Origin: a virus
Virus record (IMG/VR): IMGVR_UViG_3300042301_001235
Location: 1-36,254 of that record
Direction: 5' to 3' (one strand)
DNA length: 36,254 bases
The position numbers and the translations under genes were made by a program. The notes beneath the pieces are model-generated. The model ran no database searches. It was not told the origin of the DNA and saw only the letters and a program-made list of their open reading frames with translations. How positions within the stretch are numbered: the first letter of the stretch is position 1; each line of letters begins with the position of its first letter. Shown here piece after piece: positions 16,584 to 25,269 of the stretch.

Positions 16584-17428
16584 TGTAATCCTTTTAATTC
16601 TTTAATTAGATCATAGTATCTTAATAACGAAAGTATATGAGATTCTTTAATAGCTTTCATATTTTCTACCGTACATAGCATTTCTGAAAGTTTTTTTACT
16701 TTTATTTTAGTAGCTTTGTCAGTAATTAATTTTGATTGTTCAAACAATTGTTTTTTAATTTGCGGAATTATAACTTGAATATATTCTTTAAGAGCTGTAG
16801 TATCATTAACATTAGTTATGTATTTATTCAATAATTGTTTTTGCGATTCATCTAAAATAGAATATTTGTCATTGAATTTATCTACAAGTAATTTGTATGT
16901 TAATAATCGTATTTCTTTTGGTTGCGATTCAAATGATTCCATTAATGGATCTTTAACTATAGATTTTTTTTCTACAATTAATCCATTATCTAGAATTACA
17001 TTTTTACATTCTAATAACTGTTTTGGGTTATCTGTTTCTTCATATTCAAACAACATATAAATAGAAGCTAATGCTTTATAGTTATTGATGTGAATTTTTG
17101 ATAAATCAGAAAATACAAATTTTTCAGAAATTTCTTTAACTAAATTATATTTTTGTCGTTTTAAAATACTTTGATTTAATTTAGTATATGCATTTTTAAT
17201 TGTGCGAATATAATCCAAACCTTGAGCTTCACTACGGAATTGTTCTTTTACTAATGCATTATATAATTGTAATTCTTTTGCTAATTCGGTATTTTTTCCA
17301 AAGTATTTTTTGATAATATCTATAGTAACTGACTTATTTGATGTTAGTGTTTCCGAAGTTAATTTTCGGACTAACATTTCAAAAAGAATGCCGGTATTCT
17401 TATATTTCGAATGTTTTAATTTCTTCAT
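16580..17428 (-). CDS. Unknown helical protein following the portal gene (282 aa)
   Basis: This is a Lys-rich, almost entirely helical protein. It starts MKKLKHSKYKNTGILFEMLV and includes KKYFGKNTELAKELQLYNAL, LEYEET-type acidic turns and YSILDESQKQLLNKYI. There are no cysteine clusters, signal peptide or membrane segments. It sits between the portal and the 226-aa gene, where T4 has small genes 67 and 68, but it is about three times longer than those and not visibly similar. A role in prohead initiation or core assembly is possible from position only. It has no clear Shine-Dalgarno. Confidence 0.6.
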   Translation of the reverse strand: MKKLKHSKYKNTGILFEMLVRKLTSETLTSNKSVTIDIIKKYFGKNTELAKELQLYNALVKEQFRSEAQGLDYIRTIKNAYTKLNQSILKRQKYNLVKEISEKFVFSDLSKIHINNYKALASIYMLFEYEETDNPKQLLECKNVILDNGLIVEKKSIVKDPLMESFESQPKEIRLLTYKLLVDKFNDKYSILDESQKQLLNKYITNVNDTTALKEYIQVIIPQIKKQLFEQSKLITDKATKIKVKKLSEMLCTVENMKAIKESHILSLLRYYDLIKELKGLH

Positions 17429-17451
17429 ATGTTCAGTACTTTATTTTTTTA

Positions 17452-17459
17452 ATAAATAT
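17452..17459 (-). promoter_or_regulatory. ATATTTAT motif before the 282-aa gene
   Basis: It ends 23 nt before the ATG, in the 39-nt gap after the portal stop. It is followed by TAAAAAAATAAAG. Confidence 0.45.
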
Positions 17460-17467
17460 GTTTACTT

Positions 17468-19306
17468 TTATAAAATGTTCTTTTCATCTAACATTGTTCC
17501 AGAATCTAAATCTTGTTTTTGATTTTCATTGGTTTTAAGTGATTCTGTAATGATCGATGTTTGTTTTGTTTTTATTTTTTTCAACATATTAATATTTTCG
17601 GCAGAAATAGCTCTAGCTGTCTTTGCTGCCTTAGGATCTGGTAAAAATGCTGACTTTTGATTTTCCGGATTAAATGCTTGATTTATACTTTTCATACCCG
17701 TAGGATCCCATCCAAATTCATTTTTATGTTGTCCAAATTTAATTCCTTCTTTCGGACGACCTCCCGCATCTTTATCTTCAACGTCACTGGTCGACATATG
17801 AACTGTTGCTAAATCGTGTGGAGTGCCAAATGATTGACCAGTTACCGCAGGATCATTACCTTCTTGTTCAATTTGATTTTGACGGAATCGCAATTTTAAA
17901 TCTTCAACAACGTTGCTTCGTTCTTGCAACCATTGATCTTCTGACATGTTAAATATGTATTCATAAATGTATTTATCAGAAATTAATTTTGAATCGCGCA
18001 TTGCAGTTGCTAATGTCATTTTTTCAGTCATTAATGCAACTTTTTGTTGATCATATATAATTGATGGTGCGGTTAATTCTAATTCAAAACTAATTAAATC
18101 TTCGCCCTCATAACCTTGTGCATATAAATGTATAATTGCAATCTTAGTTAATTCAGATGTTGTAATTTTTTGAATTCGTTCAATTGTTCTAGCAAAACGA
18201 ATATCCATTGATGCTAAAGTAGATTTTCCTTCAACTCCTTCGTCATATCCTAAAAATGGTTTAGGAATTTTTAAAGCAGCCATCATTTTATGTTTGATAT
18301 AATCAATATCATCCATTCCGGTAAATGTCATACCAGGTAATGTATCAATTGCTGTAGTTGAATTTCCACCGCGAACTGGTAAATAATAATCTTCTAACAT
18401 GTTGTTCAAATTAAATTTAAGATTATAATTACCTGTCGTTGGATCGATATGTGGAATTTTTTTCATTTTGTTGATAATAGTTTCCATAAATGAATCAACT
18501 TCATTTGGTGGAATGTTACCAATATCAATTTTAAAAATACGTTTTTCTGGAGCACGCATAATACGATGTATTAGCATTGCATCTTCCATCATCATAAGTT
18601 TTTGAAATTCTTTACGAGCGCCTTCTAACATTGATCTACCATATGGTAAAAAATTAGAATCCGATAACATACGGAAATGTGCTATTTCAAAAACATCATA
18701 TTGTCGTTGTTGATCTGCAATATGTTTAAATTTAATTTCATATTCGCCAGTAACTTCATTATATTCTTCCCAACGTTCAATTTCATAACTAGAAAATGGA
18801 CGTGCATTAATAATTCCATATTCATCGGCAATATCTAATTTTAAAAAGAAATCACCATATTTGGTCATATTGCGAATCCAAGTCCATAAATTAAATTCTA
18901 TATTTAATACATCATAAAATAAATTATAAAGTATTTTTTGTACTTGCGTGTTGTTACATTTAATTGTTAAAATATCACCAAATTGATCTGCAAGTGTAGA
19001 TTCATCAGAATATATATCTAATGCCGAACTGATAATAGGATCTTTATCCATCATTTCATAATCAGCATAAAGTTGCATACGATTTTGATGCATATAGTAG
19101 TTAGAATCATAACCACCCATACCACCTACACGATGTTTATTTGCACCATGCAATCGTGTATATCTATCTGCAATTTTACTTTGATTTAAATTACCAACGG
19201 ACTGAAGTCGGTTTGTATCAACAACGCGAAGTTTATCTTTTCCATATGCACGAACTATTACATTCGTTGCAAATAAATTACGTAATCGTTTAGCTAAAGA
19301 TGCCAT
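17468..19306 (-). CDS. gp20: Portal protein, gp20-like
   Basis: A 612-aa protein with the gp20 layout. It has an N-terminal basic helix (MASLAKRLRNLF), YYMHQNRMQLYADYEMMDKD and PIISSALDIYSDEST, then TKYGDFFLKLDI and the helical wing MMMEDAMLIHRIMRAPEKRI. MTFTGMDDIDYIKHKMMAAL and KIPKPFLGYDEGVEGKSTLA are typical of T4-family portals. The C-terminal 110 residues are hydrophilic. The dodecameric portal forms the DNA entry vertex and starts prohead assembly. It follows terminase after a 53-nt gap with no sheath or tube gene between them, unlike T4. It shows no clear Shine-Dalgarno. Confidence 0.93.
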   Translation of the reverse strand: MASLAKRLRNLFATNVIVRAYGKDKLRVVDTNRLQSVGNLNQSKIADRYTRLHGANKHRVGGMGGYDSNYYMHQNRMQLYADYEMMDKDPIISSALDIYSDESTLADQFGDILTIKCNNTQVQKILYNLFYDVLNIEFNLWTWIRNMTKYGDFFLKLDIADEYGIINARPFSSYEIERWEEYNEVTGEYEIKFKHIADQQRQYDVFEIAHFRMLSDSNFLPYGRSMLEGARKEFQKLMMMEDAMLIHRIMRAPEKRIFKIDIGNIPPNEVDSFMETIINKMKKIPHIDPTTGNYNLKFNLNNMLEDYYLPVRGGNSTTAIDTLPGMTFTGMDDIDYIKHKMMAALKIPKPFLGYDEGVEGKSTLASMDIRFARTIERIQKITTSELTKIAIIHLYAQGYEGEDLISFELELTAPSIIYDQQKVALMTEKMTLATAMRDSKLISDKYIYEYIFNMSEDQWLQERSNVVEDLKLRFRQNQIEQEGNDPAVTGQSFGTPHDLATVHMSTSDVEDKDAGGRPKEGIKFGQHKNEFGWDPTGMKSINQAFNPENQKSAFLPDPKAAKTARAISAENINMLKKIKTKQTSIITESLKTNENQKQDLDSGTMLDEKNIL

Positions 19307-19326
19307 AGTTTTATTTTTATTTTATT

Positions 19327-19334
19327 ATAAATAT
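19327..19334 (-). promoter_or_regulatory. ATATTTAT motif before the portal gene
   Basis: It reads TATATTTATAATAAAATAAA on the coding strand and ends 20 nt before the ATG, in the 53-nt gap after terminase. No Shine-Dalgarno lies between the motif and the start. Confidence 0.5.
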
Positions 19335-19359
19335 AACTGATTAAAGAACAGGGGTGTAT

Positions 19360-20940
19360 TTAACGGATTAACCAAGTTAAATCTTCATCATTGAAACCGT
19401 TATTCCATTTCCAACTGTCAGATCCGTTATTCATATTCTTACCAGTATAAATTACAGAATCAGTTTTTGTAAATTGTGAAAGTGCACGTTTATGTAATTC
19501 AATTCCTTGTTGTCGCAGTTTAAGCGATGTATCTCGTAACCATAATCCAATACAAAAAGACATAACAAGGTCATCATTATATCCGTTTTGTGATTGTGCT
19601 TTGCCATTTAACCATACAAAAACAAAAAGTTCTTGTATTAATCTTTTTGAACGAATTACTGGAGTTCGTTCTCTCATATACATTTCAAGTGCTGATATCA
19701 TTAATGGACGTGTACGAGATGTTGTTGATACTCCAGGAACCATTTGGGTTTTATCCTTCATATCATAACCTTTTTTAAGTTGCACATCTATATCAACATA
19801 TCCGTCATCTTTATATGTATAAAATAAATTTTCATATCCGCGGTCTAACGCTGGTTGAATTGCTGCCCAACCTATGTTTGCATTTTCAATTGCTAGCAAT
19901 GCATTGTTCCATTCTGTTGCAACAGACACAAGCATATTACCAAAATCTTTAGGTGGAAGTTTACCTTTATACTCAGCAACTTGTGATACAGATTCAACAT
20001 CAATAACATGAAATGTTGACCAGTCAGCACCATCACCACGAGCAACGTCAGCTACTACTATATAATTTTTTTCGTAGTTAGGATATTCCCAAATCCAATA
20101 TCCATTATCAAATCCTCGTCGTTCGATAGGTTCTATGCACTTTATTTCATAATCCATTAATATAGCGCCATCTATTACAGTATGACCAGATGAAATAAAG
20201 TCACAATCACATTCTTGAGCTGCACCTCGTTCTCCTAACAATTTAGTTTGTTCATCGCGCCATGTTTGATCGCGGTCTGGGTGAACGGTCCAATGCAATT
20301 TAATTGTATGGAATCCATTAATTTCTTGCTCAGCTTCTGACCATACTGAATGAAACCAGTTACCAATACCGTTAGGTGTAGATAAAACAATAGCACCACC
20401 ACCTGTTGATAATGTTGCTTGCGATGCTACCCATATTTCTTCAATATTGCGAATAAAGGCAGCCTCATCTATAATTAACAATGATAATGCTTCAGAACGT
20501 GCTCCTGTGGTTGCAGATGAAACTGCTTTAATTTGTGAGCCATTTTTAAATTTCAATGAAAGTTTATTATCAGCTTCAATTGTTCCTTTCAACCAACTAG
20601 GTAAATTGTCATGCATTACTCGTACTTTTGTTACTAAGTTTTTTGCTACTTCTTGTGTCGTTGCAATAACAAGTACGTTAAAATCTTCATTGAATAACAT
20701 GCTCCAAAGAGCAAAGCCGGCTGATAATGTTGATATACCTAACTGTCGTGACTTTAAGATTACATTGTAACGATTATCTCGCAATTCAGTTAATGAATCT
20801 TCCTGAAATGGATATAAATTAAATTTGATCTTACCACGTTTAGGATGTTGAATATAACAATATTGCTTCATGAAAAAAACAGGATCTTTAGCACACATCG
20901 TGTACTGTTGTTGAATGATCTGTTTTATATTTTGCGACAT
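19360..20940 (-). CDS. gp17: Terminase large subunit, gp17-like
   Basis: A 526-aa DNA-packaging motor. The ATPase domain has an adenine-binding YPFQ (residues 43-46), a Walker A variant ILKSRQLGIST (61-71), Walker B LLIIDEAAF (D158, E159) and coupling motif LSTPNG. The RNase-H-like nuclease domain has VVADVARGDGADW with D298, an acidic IENANIGW (E352), and YNDDLVMSF near 457. Length fits the family (T4 gp17, 610 aa). It starts 1 nt after the 126-aa membrane-protein gene with no clear Shine-Dalgarno. No small terminase (gp16) was found in the window. Confidence 0.95.
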   Translation of the reverse strand: MSQNIKQIIQQQYTMCAKDPVFFMKQYCYIQHPKRGKIKFNLYPFQEDSLTELRDNRYNVILKSRQLGISTLSAGFALWSMLFNEDFNVLVIATTQEVAKNLVTKVRVMHDNLPSWLKGTIEADNKLSLKFKNGSQIKAVSSATTGARSEALSLLIIDEAAFIRNIEEIWVASQATLSTGGGAIVLSTPNGIGNWFHSVWSEAEQEINGFHTIKLHWTVHPDRDQTWRDEQTKLLGERGAAQECDCDFISSGHTVIDGAILMDYEIKCIEPIERRGFDNGYWIWEYPNYEKNYIVVADVARGDGADWSTFHVIDVESVSQVAEYKGKLPPKDFGNMLVSVATEWNNALLAIENANIGWAAIQPALDRGYENLFYTYKDDGYVDIDVQLKKGYDMKDKTQMVPGVSTTSRTRPLMISALEMYMRERTPVIRSKRLIQELFVFVWLNGKAQSQNGYNDDLVMSFCIGLWLRDTSLKLRQQGIELHKRALSQFTKTDSVIYTGKNMNNGSDSWKWNNGFNDEDLTWLIR

Positions 20941-20941
20941 G

Positions 20942-21322
20942 TTATTTCAATATTTGATTAATTAATATTCCAGAGCCTAATGTTGTAAATATACCCATTC
21001 CGAACCATAAACCTTTTGCCTCATACCATTTTGGTTTTAGATAACGCTCTCTTCGAATATATAATTCTACATTTTCTTGTAATAATGCAATTTGTTGATC
21101 TTTATATCGAATCTGTAATGAATCTAATTTAATTAATTCATCTTGTTGTTTAGATAACGTCACATACTTATCAATTAATGCCGTATTAATTGAATCTAAT
21201 GCAAATAAAGAATCTAATGTATATGAAATATCGACAATTTCTTGTTGCGTAAAACATGTATCTGGTTTAGTTTGCGTAAATGCAAATACCGGAAATAATA
21301 ATATAACTAATAATCGTTTCAT
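20942..21322 (-). CDS. Exported coiled-coil protein with C-terminal membrane segment, possible spanin
   Basis: A 126-aa protein. It has a signal-like N-terminus (MKRLLVILLFPVFAFTQT), a long coiled coil (about 30-95, with QQDELIKLDSLQIRYKDQQI) and a hydrophobic C-terminal segment (FGMGIFTTLGSGILINQIL). A molecule anchored or exported at the N-terminus and membrane-bound at the C-terminus resembles a unimolecular spanin. However, no lipobox is visible: the only early Cys is in KPDTC, without the expected small residues. It is tandem with another membrane coiled-coil gene, 1 nt apart. A lysis or membrane-connector role is possible but unproven. Confidence 0.55.
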   Translation of the reverse strand: MKRLLVILLFPVFAFTQTKPDTCFTQQEIVDISYTLDSLFALDSINTALIDKYVTLSKQQDELIKLDSLQIRYKDQQIALLQENVELYIRRERYLKPKWYEAKGLWFGMGIFTTLGSGILINQILK

Positions 21323-21323
21323 G

Positions 21324-21662
21324 TTATTTTTTTGGTTTTCTTCCGCGACGGGTTTTATTTAAAATATTTTGTTTAGCATCGTCTACTGGCAATTCTGTTA
21401 CTTTTAATTCTTCTTTGGCAGTTTCTAATTCAGCAATTTCCGTTTTAGTTTCTTGAATTTCTTGTTTAACTTCGACACGTTGTTCTTCAATTACTTCAGT
21501 TTTTCCTTGAAGTTGATCAATTTGTTGATTATTGTCATCAATCTTATCATCAATTTTTTTAACTTTTCGTTTTTCATTGTTATTAAATGCCATAGCGAAA
21601 ATAGCTAATAATGCTAATACTGCTCCGGCAATAACTGCCCAATATTTTTTAATCGTTTTCAT
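21324..21662 (-). CDS. N-anchored membrane coiled-coil protein, possible i-spanin-like
   Basis: A 112-aa protein with a single hydrophobic segment (about residues 8-26, WAVIAGAVLALLAIFAMAF). A heptad-rich coiled coil follows (about 35-92, KIDDKIDDNNQQIDQLQGK and EVKQEIQETKTEIAELETAK), and the C-terminus is basic (TRRGRKPKK). This fits the N-in, periplasmic-coil plan of an inner-membrane spanin, paired with the 126-aa neighbour. It also resembles Rz-like or generic membrane adaptor proteins. The start overlaps the 216-aa gene by 14 nt. Function is not established. Confidence 0.5.
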   Translation of the reverse strand: MKTIKKYWAVIAGAVLALLAIFAMAFNNNEKRKVKKIDDKIDDNNQQIDQLQGKTEVIEEQRVEVKQEIQETKTEIAELETAKEELKVTELPVDDAKQNILNKTRRGRKPKK

Positions 21663-22299
21663 TGTTTTTTGTTTCTCCGTTTAAGTTTGCTAAAAATTTT
21701 ATTTTAAATTCATCGAATTGTTTTTGTATAGTGTTTTCAAATTCTTCTGGCGTCATCTTTGATGACCATGTTTCTACTTGACCATCTGAATTAGAAACAA
21801 ATTCTTGTGCTTGAGTGTATGTTTGTTTTAACATTTCAACATCGCGTTCTGCTTCTCGCAACCAAGCTAATGCATTTTCTCGAATTTTATTTTGTTCATA
21901 TTCTTTATATTCGCCAGATTTTTTTAATTCATGTTCCATTTCAATCACACAATCAAAACACATTCCATGAATCTTTCTCATTTTTTGATCTAAATGATGT
22001 GTACCTGCACATGTGCAAGTATCTTTTCTACAATTAGGAAATGATTTTATTTCATCCCTAATATTTTGAAAAATATCAGAATTTTTTGTTTTTCGAATTC
22101 GGAAACCTTCTCGCTGTTCTATAACATATGTATTTCCGTGAATATCAGTTTCTTCCCATACATCGCCAACATCATGATGTTCAGATTGTTTTGCTCGTGC
22201 TTTAGCATCTGAAAAACCAACTGTTTTTTTAGTTTGAAACTTATGGGTGCCATCCAACATCTGTTGAACAGCTTTAACATTTTGTAACTTTTTAGACAT
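21649..22299 (-). CDS. Unknown Cys/His-rich protein (216 aa)
   Basis: The central part (about residues 88-121) has NCRKDTCTC, THHLDQ and MCFDC, giving five cysteines and two histidines likely to bind zinc. The N-terminus (QMLDGTHKFQTKKTVGF) is basic and the C-terminal third is a helical, acidic, coiled-coil-like stretch. GDVWEETDIHGNTYVIEQRE gives a short beta hairpin. No family is recognised. It is cotranscribed with the 302-aa gene (5 nt upstream) and the membrane coiled-coil gene (14-nt overlap). It may be a virion or DNA-binding accessory protein; no stronger claim is possible. Confidence 0.55.
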   Translation of the reverse strand: MSKKLQNVKAVQQMLDGTHKFQTKKTVGFSDAKARAKQSEHHDVGDVWEETDIHGNTYVIEQREGFRIRKTKNSDIFQNIRDEIKSFPNCRKDTCTCAGTHHLDQKMRKIHGMCFDCVIEMEHELKKSGEYKEYEQNKIRENALAWLREAERDVEMLKQTYTQAQEFVSNSDGQVETWSSKMTPEEFENTIQKQFDEFKIKFLANLNGETKNNEND

Positions 22300-22304
22300 A
22301 TAAC

Positions 22305-23213
22305 TTATTGTTTGTTTTCTTCAGAATTATTTGCAGCTGATTGAATTTTACTTAATTTTTTTACTGCTAATTTATTTAATAATTTGTAAAAATTTTTAGT
22401 ATCAGCTAATTCTGCATCTTTAAATAACTTGTTTAATACTTGCGCAATCGTTTCAATTCTACCAATATTTCCTCGTTCTCTTTCCAACGCTTTGGTTATT
22501 TTTTTAACTGCATCTTTTTCTTGTTCTTCTGGATCTTCTTCAGCTGCTGGTTCTTCTGCTGGTGGTGCAGTTGGAGCTGGTGCGGGTGGAGCAGCTGCAT
22601 CAGGTGCCGGAGGTGTTGCTGCGGCATCAGGTGCCGGAGGTGTTGCTGCGGCATCAGGTGCTGGAGGAGCTGCGGCATCAGGTGCTGGAGGAGCTGCGGC
22701 ATCCGGTGCCGGTGCGTCTGCTGGAGCGTCTGGTGCTGGGGCTTCTTCTTCTGGAGCATCTGTTGGTGCGCCTTGTTCTCGTAAAACTTTTGCTATTTTT
22801 CTACGAATATATTCTCTAACCAATTGTTCTTTTTTTGCATTAGACAAACGATTAATACGTTCTTTAAGTTCAGTGGTAGTAACACCATGATCAATTTCAT
22901 CTCGTTTTTCTAGATACTCATCTGAATCTTCTTCTTGACGTTTACGTAAAACATTCATTGCATGTTTTGGATCATATTCACCATCTTCAAGTTTTTTATA
23001 TAAACGGTCTTTGTCAGTATATTTCGGATACATTTTACCGTCGTCTTGCATGGCTTTATCTGTTTTACGAGCAACCTTTTCTTGTTTCTTACCCGTAGAA
23101 TATGGGTTTAATTTTTCATCTTTATCATCATATGTATAATCTTTAAGATCTTTACGATATGTTGGTTTTTTATTTTCTGGTTTTTTATACTTGCTTTTGT
23201 GTTTTTCAGCCAT
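22305..23213 (-). CDS. Unknown protein with Pro-Ala-Asp repeat linker (302 aa)
   Basis: The N-terminal 120 residues are very hydrophilic (KHKSKYKKPENKKPTYRKDL...). A helical LVREYIRRKIAKVLREQ follows (about 130-147). Residues 148-225 are a low-complexity Pro/Ala/Asp linker of roughly five PPAPDAAA units. The C-terminal 75 residues are helical (VLNKLFKDAELADTKNFYKL). The linker is coded by repeated ggtgccgg-type DNA that is much richer in G+C than the rest of the window. No family is recognised. The layout (charged head, flexible linker, helical tail) suggests a scaffold or tether, but this is inference. Confidence 0.6.
   Translation of the reverse strand: MAEKHKSKYKKPENKKPTYRKDLKDYTYDDKDEKLNPYSTGKKQEKVARKTDKAMQDDGKMYPKYTDKDRLYKKLEDGEYDPKHAMNVLRKRQEEDSDEYLEKRDEIDHGVTTTELKERINRLSNAKKEQLVREYIRRKIAKVLREQGAPTDAPEEEAPAPDAPADAPAPDAAAPPAPDAAAPPAPDAAATPPAPDAAATPPAPDAAAPPAPAPTAPPAEEPAAEEDPEEQEKDAVKKITKALERERGNIGRIETIAQVLNKLFKDAELADTKNFYKLLNKLAVKKLSKIQSAANNSEENKQ
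22590..22700 (-). repeat. GC-rich coding repeats (PPAPDAAA units)
   Basis: Short in-frame units of about 24-27 bp, repeated about five times, encode the Pro-Ala-Asp linker of the 302-aa protein. The plus strand carries repeated gcatcaggtgccgg/gcatcaggtgctgg strings. The region is a local GC peak and prone to slippage. Confidence 0.75.
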
Positions 23214-23233
23214 GATTAAATTCCAATTTTAAT

Positions 23234-23241
23234 ATAAATAT
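23234..23241 (-). promoter_or_regulatory. ATATTTAT motif before the 302-aa gene
   Basis: It lies in the 29-nt gap after the fusion enzyme gene, ending 20 nt before the ATG. A weak TTGGAA follows it. Confidence 0.5.
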
Positions 23242-23242
23242 G

Positions 23243-25246
23243 TTATCGCGCGTATTTCAATACTCCTAGTATCTGATTAACTGGTGCAAATGCTCCGGTA
23301 AGTTTATATGTATTGCCTCGATATGTAAATACTACTCCTTCCGAAGGAACTATTGCATCAAATCCTCCCAATCGTTCAATTCGTTTAAGTTCCAATTCTA
23401 ATTTAGAAATTGTTGCTGGATTTGGATTATTTTGTAATTCTTTTGTAAGTTCGGCTAATTCTTGTTTGATTTGTTGAACTGTCTTAGATGGATTTGCTGC
23501 TAAGAAATTTTCTGCATTTTTTAATGCAACTGCACCTAACCGTAAAAATATAGTTTCAAACGGTTCCATGTTTTGTTTGTAATATCGTTTAAATTCATTT
23601 TTATCAAATTCTTGAACCCAATTTAAAAATTCTGGATTTGTAATTTGTTTTTTAAGTGAGGTCATGCTTTCTGATTTATCAAAAAATGCCCAGCGATATA
23701 TCAATGCATTTAAAACGTTTTCTGGAATATCATATCCCATTTTTTCAGCTTGACCTTTAATAACATCACGCCACCATGCTCGATGATATTCAGTAACACG
23801 ATCTGTATCTTTTAATCCATATCGATTTTGTAATTGCGCAATTTCATTAAAAAATGCAGATTGTTGATCTTCAAAATCAGATATTCGGCCGATTTTAATT
23901 TTTTGTGGAGGAATAAATGAAAATGTTTTTTGAAGATGTGCGTTAGCGTCTTGTATAATACCTTGCAAGGTACCGCCTCCAGTCAAATCCGTTTCAACAA
24001 CATTTCCTTGTTCATCATATTCTATTAAATTGTGAAATTGTAATACAGCAACTTCATATGCAATAACGTTACGTGTTGCTGGATAAATAATTTCCATGTT
24101 AGCAAATACAAGACCATTTTTAAATATTTGATTGAGTTTATCTTGTGGTACGCGACTAAATGCTTCTGCTAAATCTTCTGCAGCATTTCCAAATGCATCT
24201 GATATTGGTCCTCTTCCTCCGAACTTATCTTGTATTTCTTGTACTGACATTGGATTGATTACAGTACCTTTATTACGAGCAAAACCAATTTGTCCGTTTT
24301 TCCATGTTACTTGAATATTTTGCCCGTCAGTTTTTTCAGTTACTGCAGCTTCTATGTCTAAACGTCCTTCTAATGCTCTGCTAACAATTTCTTTCATATC
24401 ATTGAAAGTTAAACCATGATCATCCCATGGATGTGCCATATGTCCTGCAGCGCCGCCTTCTGTTAATACTGCGCCGTATACTGTTTTTGGAAATTTATCA
24501 AAATCATATACGAATGATCTTTCGTGATTTGAATCTAAAAAATTTCTAAGTTTGTTTATTTTGTTACCATGGCGATTTTTTTCGGACGCATTCATTATCG
24601 CTTCAATTACGTCCGTTACATCTTCTTGCAATTGTGTCGCCCACCATTCTTTTGTAAATAATGCTTCTTGTAATCCTGTTAAGATTTGCCAAGCATTTTT
24701 AACTACTGCATCTTTAAACTGAGGATATGATGCTCGAAATGTTTCATAATCATTATTAGCAATTGCTTGTCGTACCGTAGTGGCAGATATAGGCGCACCA
24801 TTTGCATATGTTTCCGGATCTACATCAATACTTAATTCTGTTGCATCAATTCCTGCAGGAATTTTACGTCCTTTTTTATCACCAATTGTTGCATACTTGT
24901 CTACATTTGGAACAAACGTTTTTGCTCTAACGTAATCATCTCCTTTGGCAGAAGCAGCCATGGCATAACGTCCTTTTGCATCGGATGGCAAATCAAACAA
25001 ATATTCATACGCTGCCACAATGGGTGAATTATGTTGCGTAGGTTGAATGATGATGTCAGGATTGTTATTGAGTAAATTAAACATTTCAATGCTTTGTTCT
25101 CTAGTAATACCATCTCTAGAATTTGGTCCAATTAATAATATTACTCGACCTACTTGCGGAGATTCTGCATATCGTTGTGCTAATGCTAAATGAGCTCCAG
25201 TTAATGGTTTAAATCCTCCGGGAAATAAAACTGTTATTTTATTCAT
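23243..25246 (-). CDS. Nucleotidyltransferase-nucleic acid ligase fusion enzyme
   Basis: A 667-aa two-domain protein. Residues 1-190 form an adenylyl/cytidylyltransferase (HIGH-type) fold with GGFKPLTGAH (10-19) and ISATTVR (153-159), as in NMN adenylyltransferases. Residues of about 255-667 look like a covalent nucleotidyltransferase (DNA/RNA ligase) core. Motif I is EKTDG with K305, motif III-like FANMEII contains E385, motif IV is SEGVVF (635-640) and motif V is YKLTG with K648. A helical insertion separates motifs III and IV. Similar fused proteins occur in T4-related aquatic phages. A role in nucleic-acid repair linked to NAD or nucleotide chemistry is inferred; the substrate is unknown. 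Confidence 0.75.
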   Translation of the reverse strand: MNKITVLFPGGFKPLTGAHLALAQRYAESPQVGRVILLIGPNSRDGITREQSIEMFNLLNNNPDIIIQPTQHNSPIVAAYEYLFDLPSDAKGRYAMAASAKGDDYVRAKTFVPNVDKYATIGDKKGRKIPAGIDATELSIDVDPETYANGAPISATTVRQAIANNDYETFRASYPQFKDAVVKNAWQILTGLQEALFTKEWWATQLQEDVTDVIEAIMNASEKNRHGNKINKLRNFLDSNHERSFVYDFDKFPKTVYGAVLTEGGAAGHMAHPWDDHGLTFNDMKEIVSRALEGRLDIEAAVTEKTDGQNIQVTWKNGQIGFARNKGTVINPMSVQEIQDKFGGRGPISDAFGNAAEDLAEAFSRVPQDKLNQIFKNGLVFANMEIIYPATRNVIAYEVAVLQFHNLIEYDEQGNVVETDLTGGGTLQGIIQDANAHLQKTFSFIPPQKIKIGRISDFEDQQSAFFNEIAQLQNRYGLKDTDRVTEYHRAWWRDVIKGQAEKMGYDIPENVLNALIYRWAFFDKSESMTSLKKQITNPEFLNWVQEFDKNEFKRYYKQNMEPFETIFLRLGAVALKNAENFLAANPSKTVQQIKQELAELTKELQNNPNPATISKLELELKRIERLGGFDAIVPSEGVVFTYRGNTYKLTGAFAPVNQILGVLKYAR

Positions 25247-25261
25247 TATGTTTCTTTATAT

Positions 25262-25269
25262 ATAAATAT
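25262..25269 (-). promoter_or_regulatory. ATATTTAT motif before the fusion enzyme
   Basis: The motif shares one base with the TAA of the 928-aa gene and ends 15 nt before the ATG. The coding strand reads TAATATTTATATATAAAG. Confidence 0.5.

Noticed and set aside
20942-21322. Lipoprotein signal in the 126-aa protein
   Set aside because: The only early Cys (KPDTC) lacks lipobox residues.
22429-22890. Plus-strand open frame rich in Ala/Gly/Ser
   Set aside because: It is the complement of the Pro-Ala-Asp repeats in the 302-aa gene; low complexity keeps the frame open.
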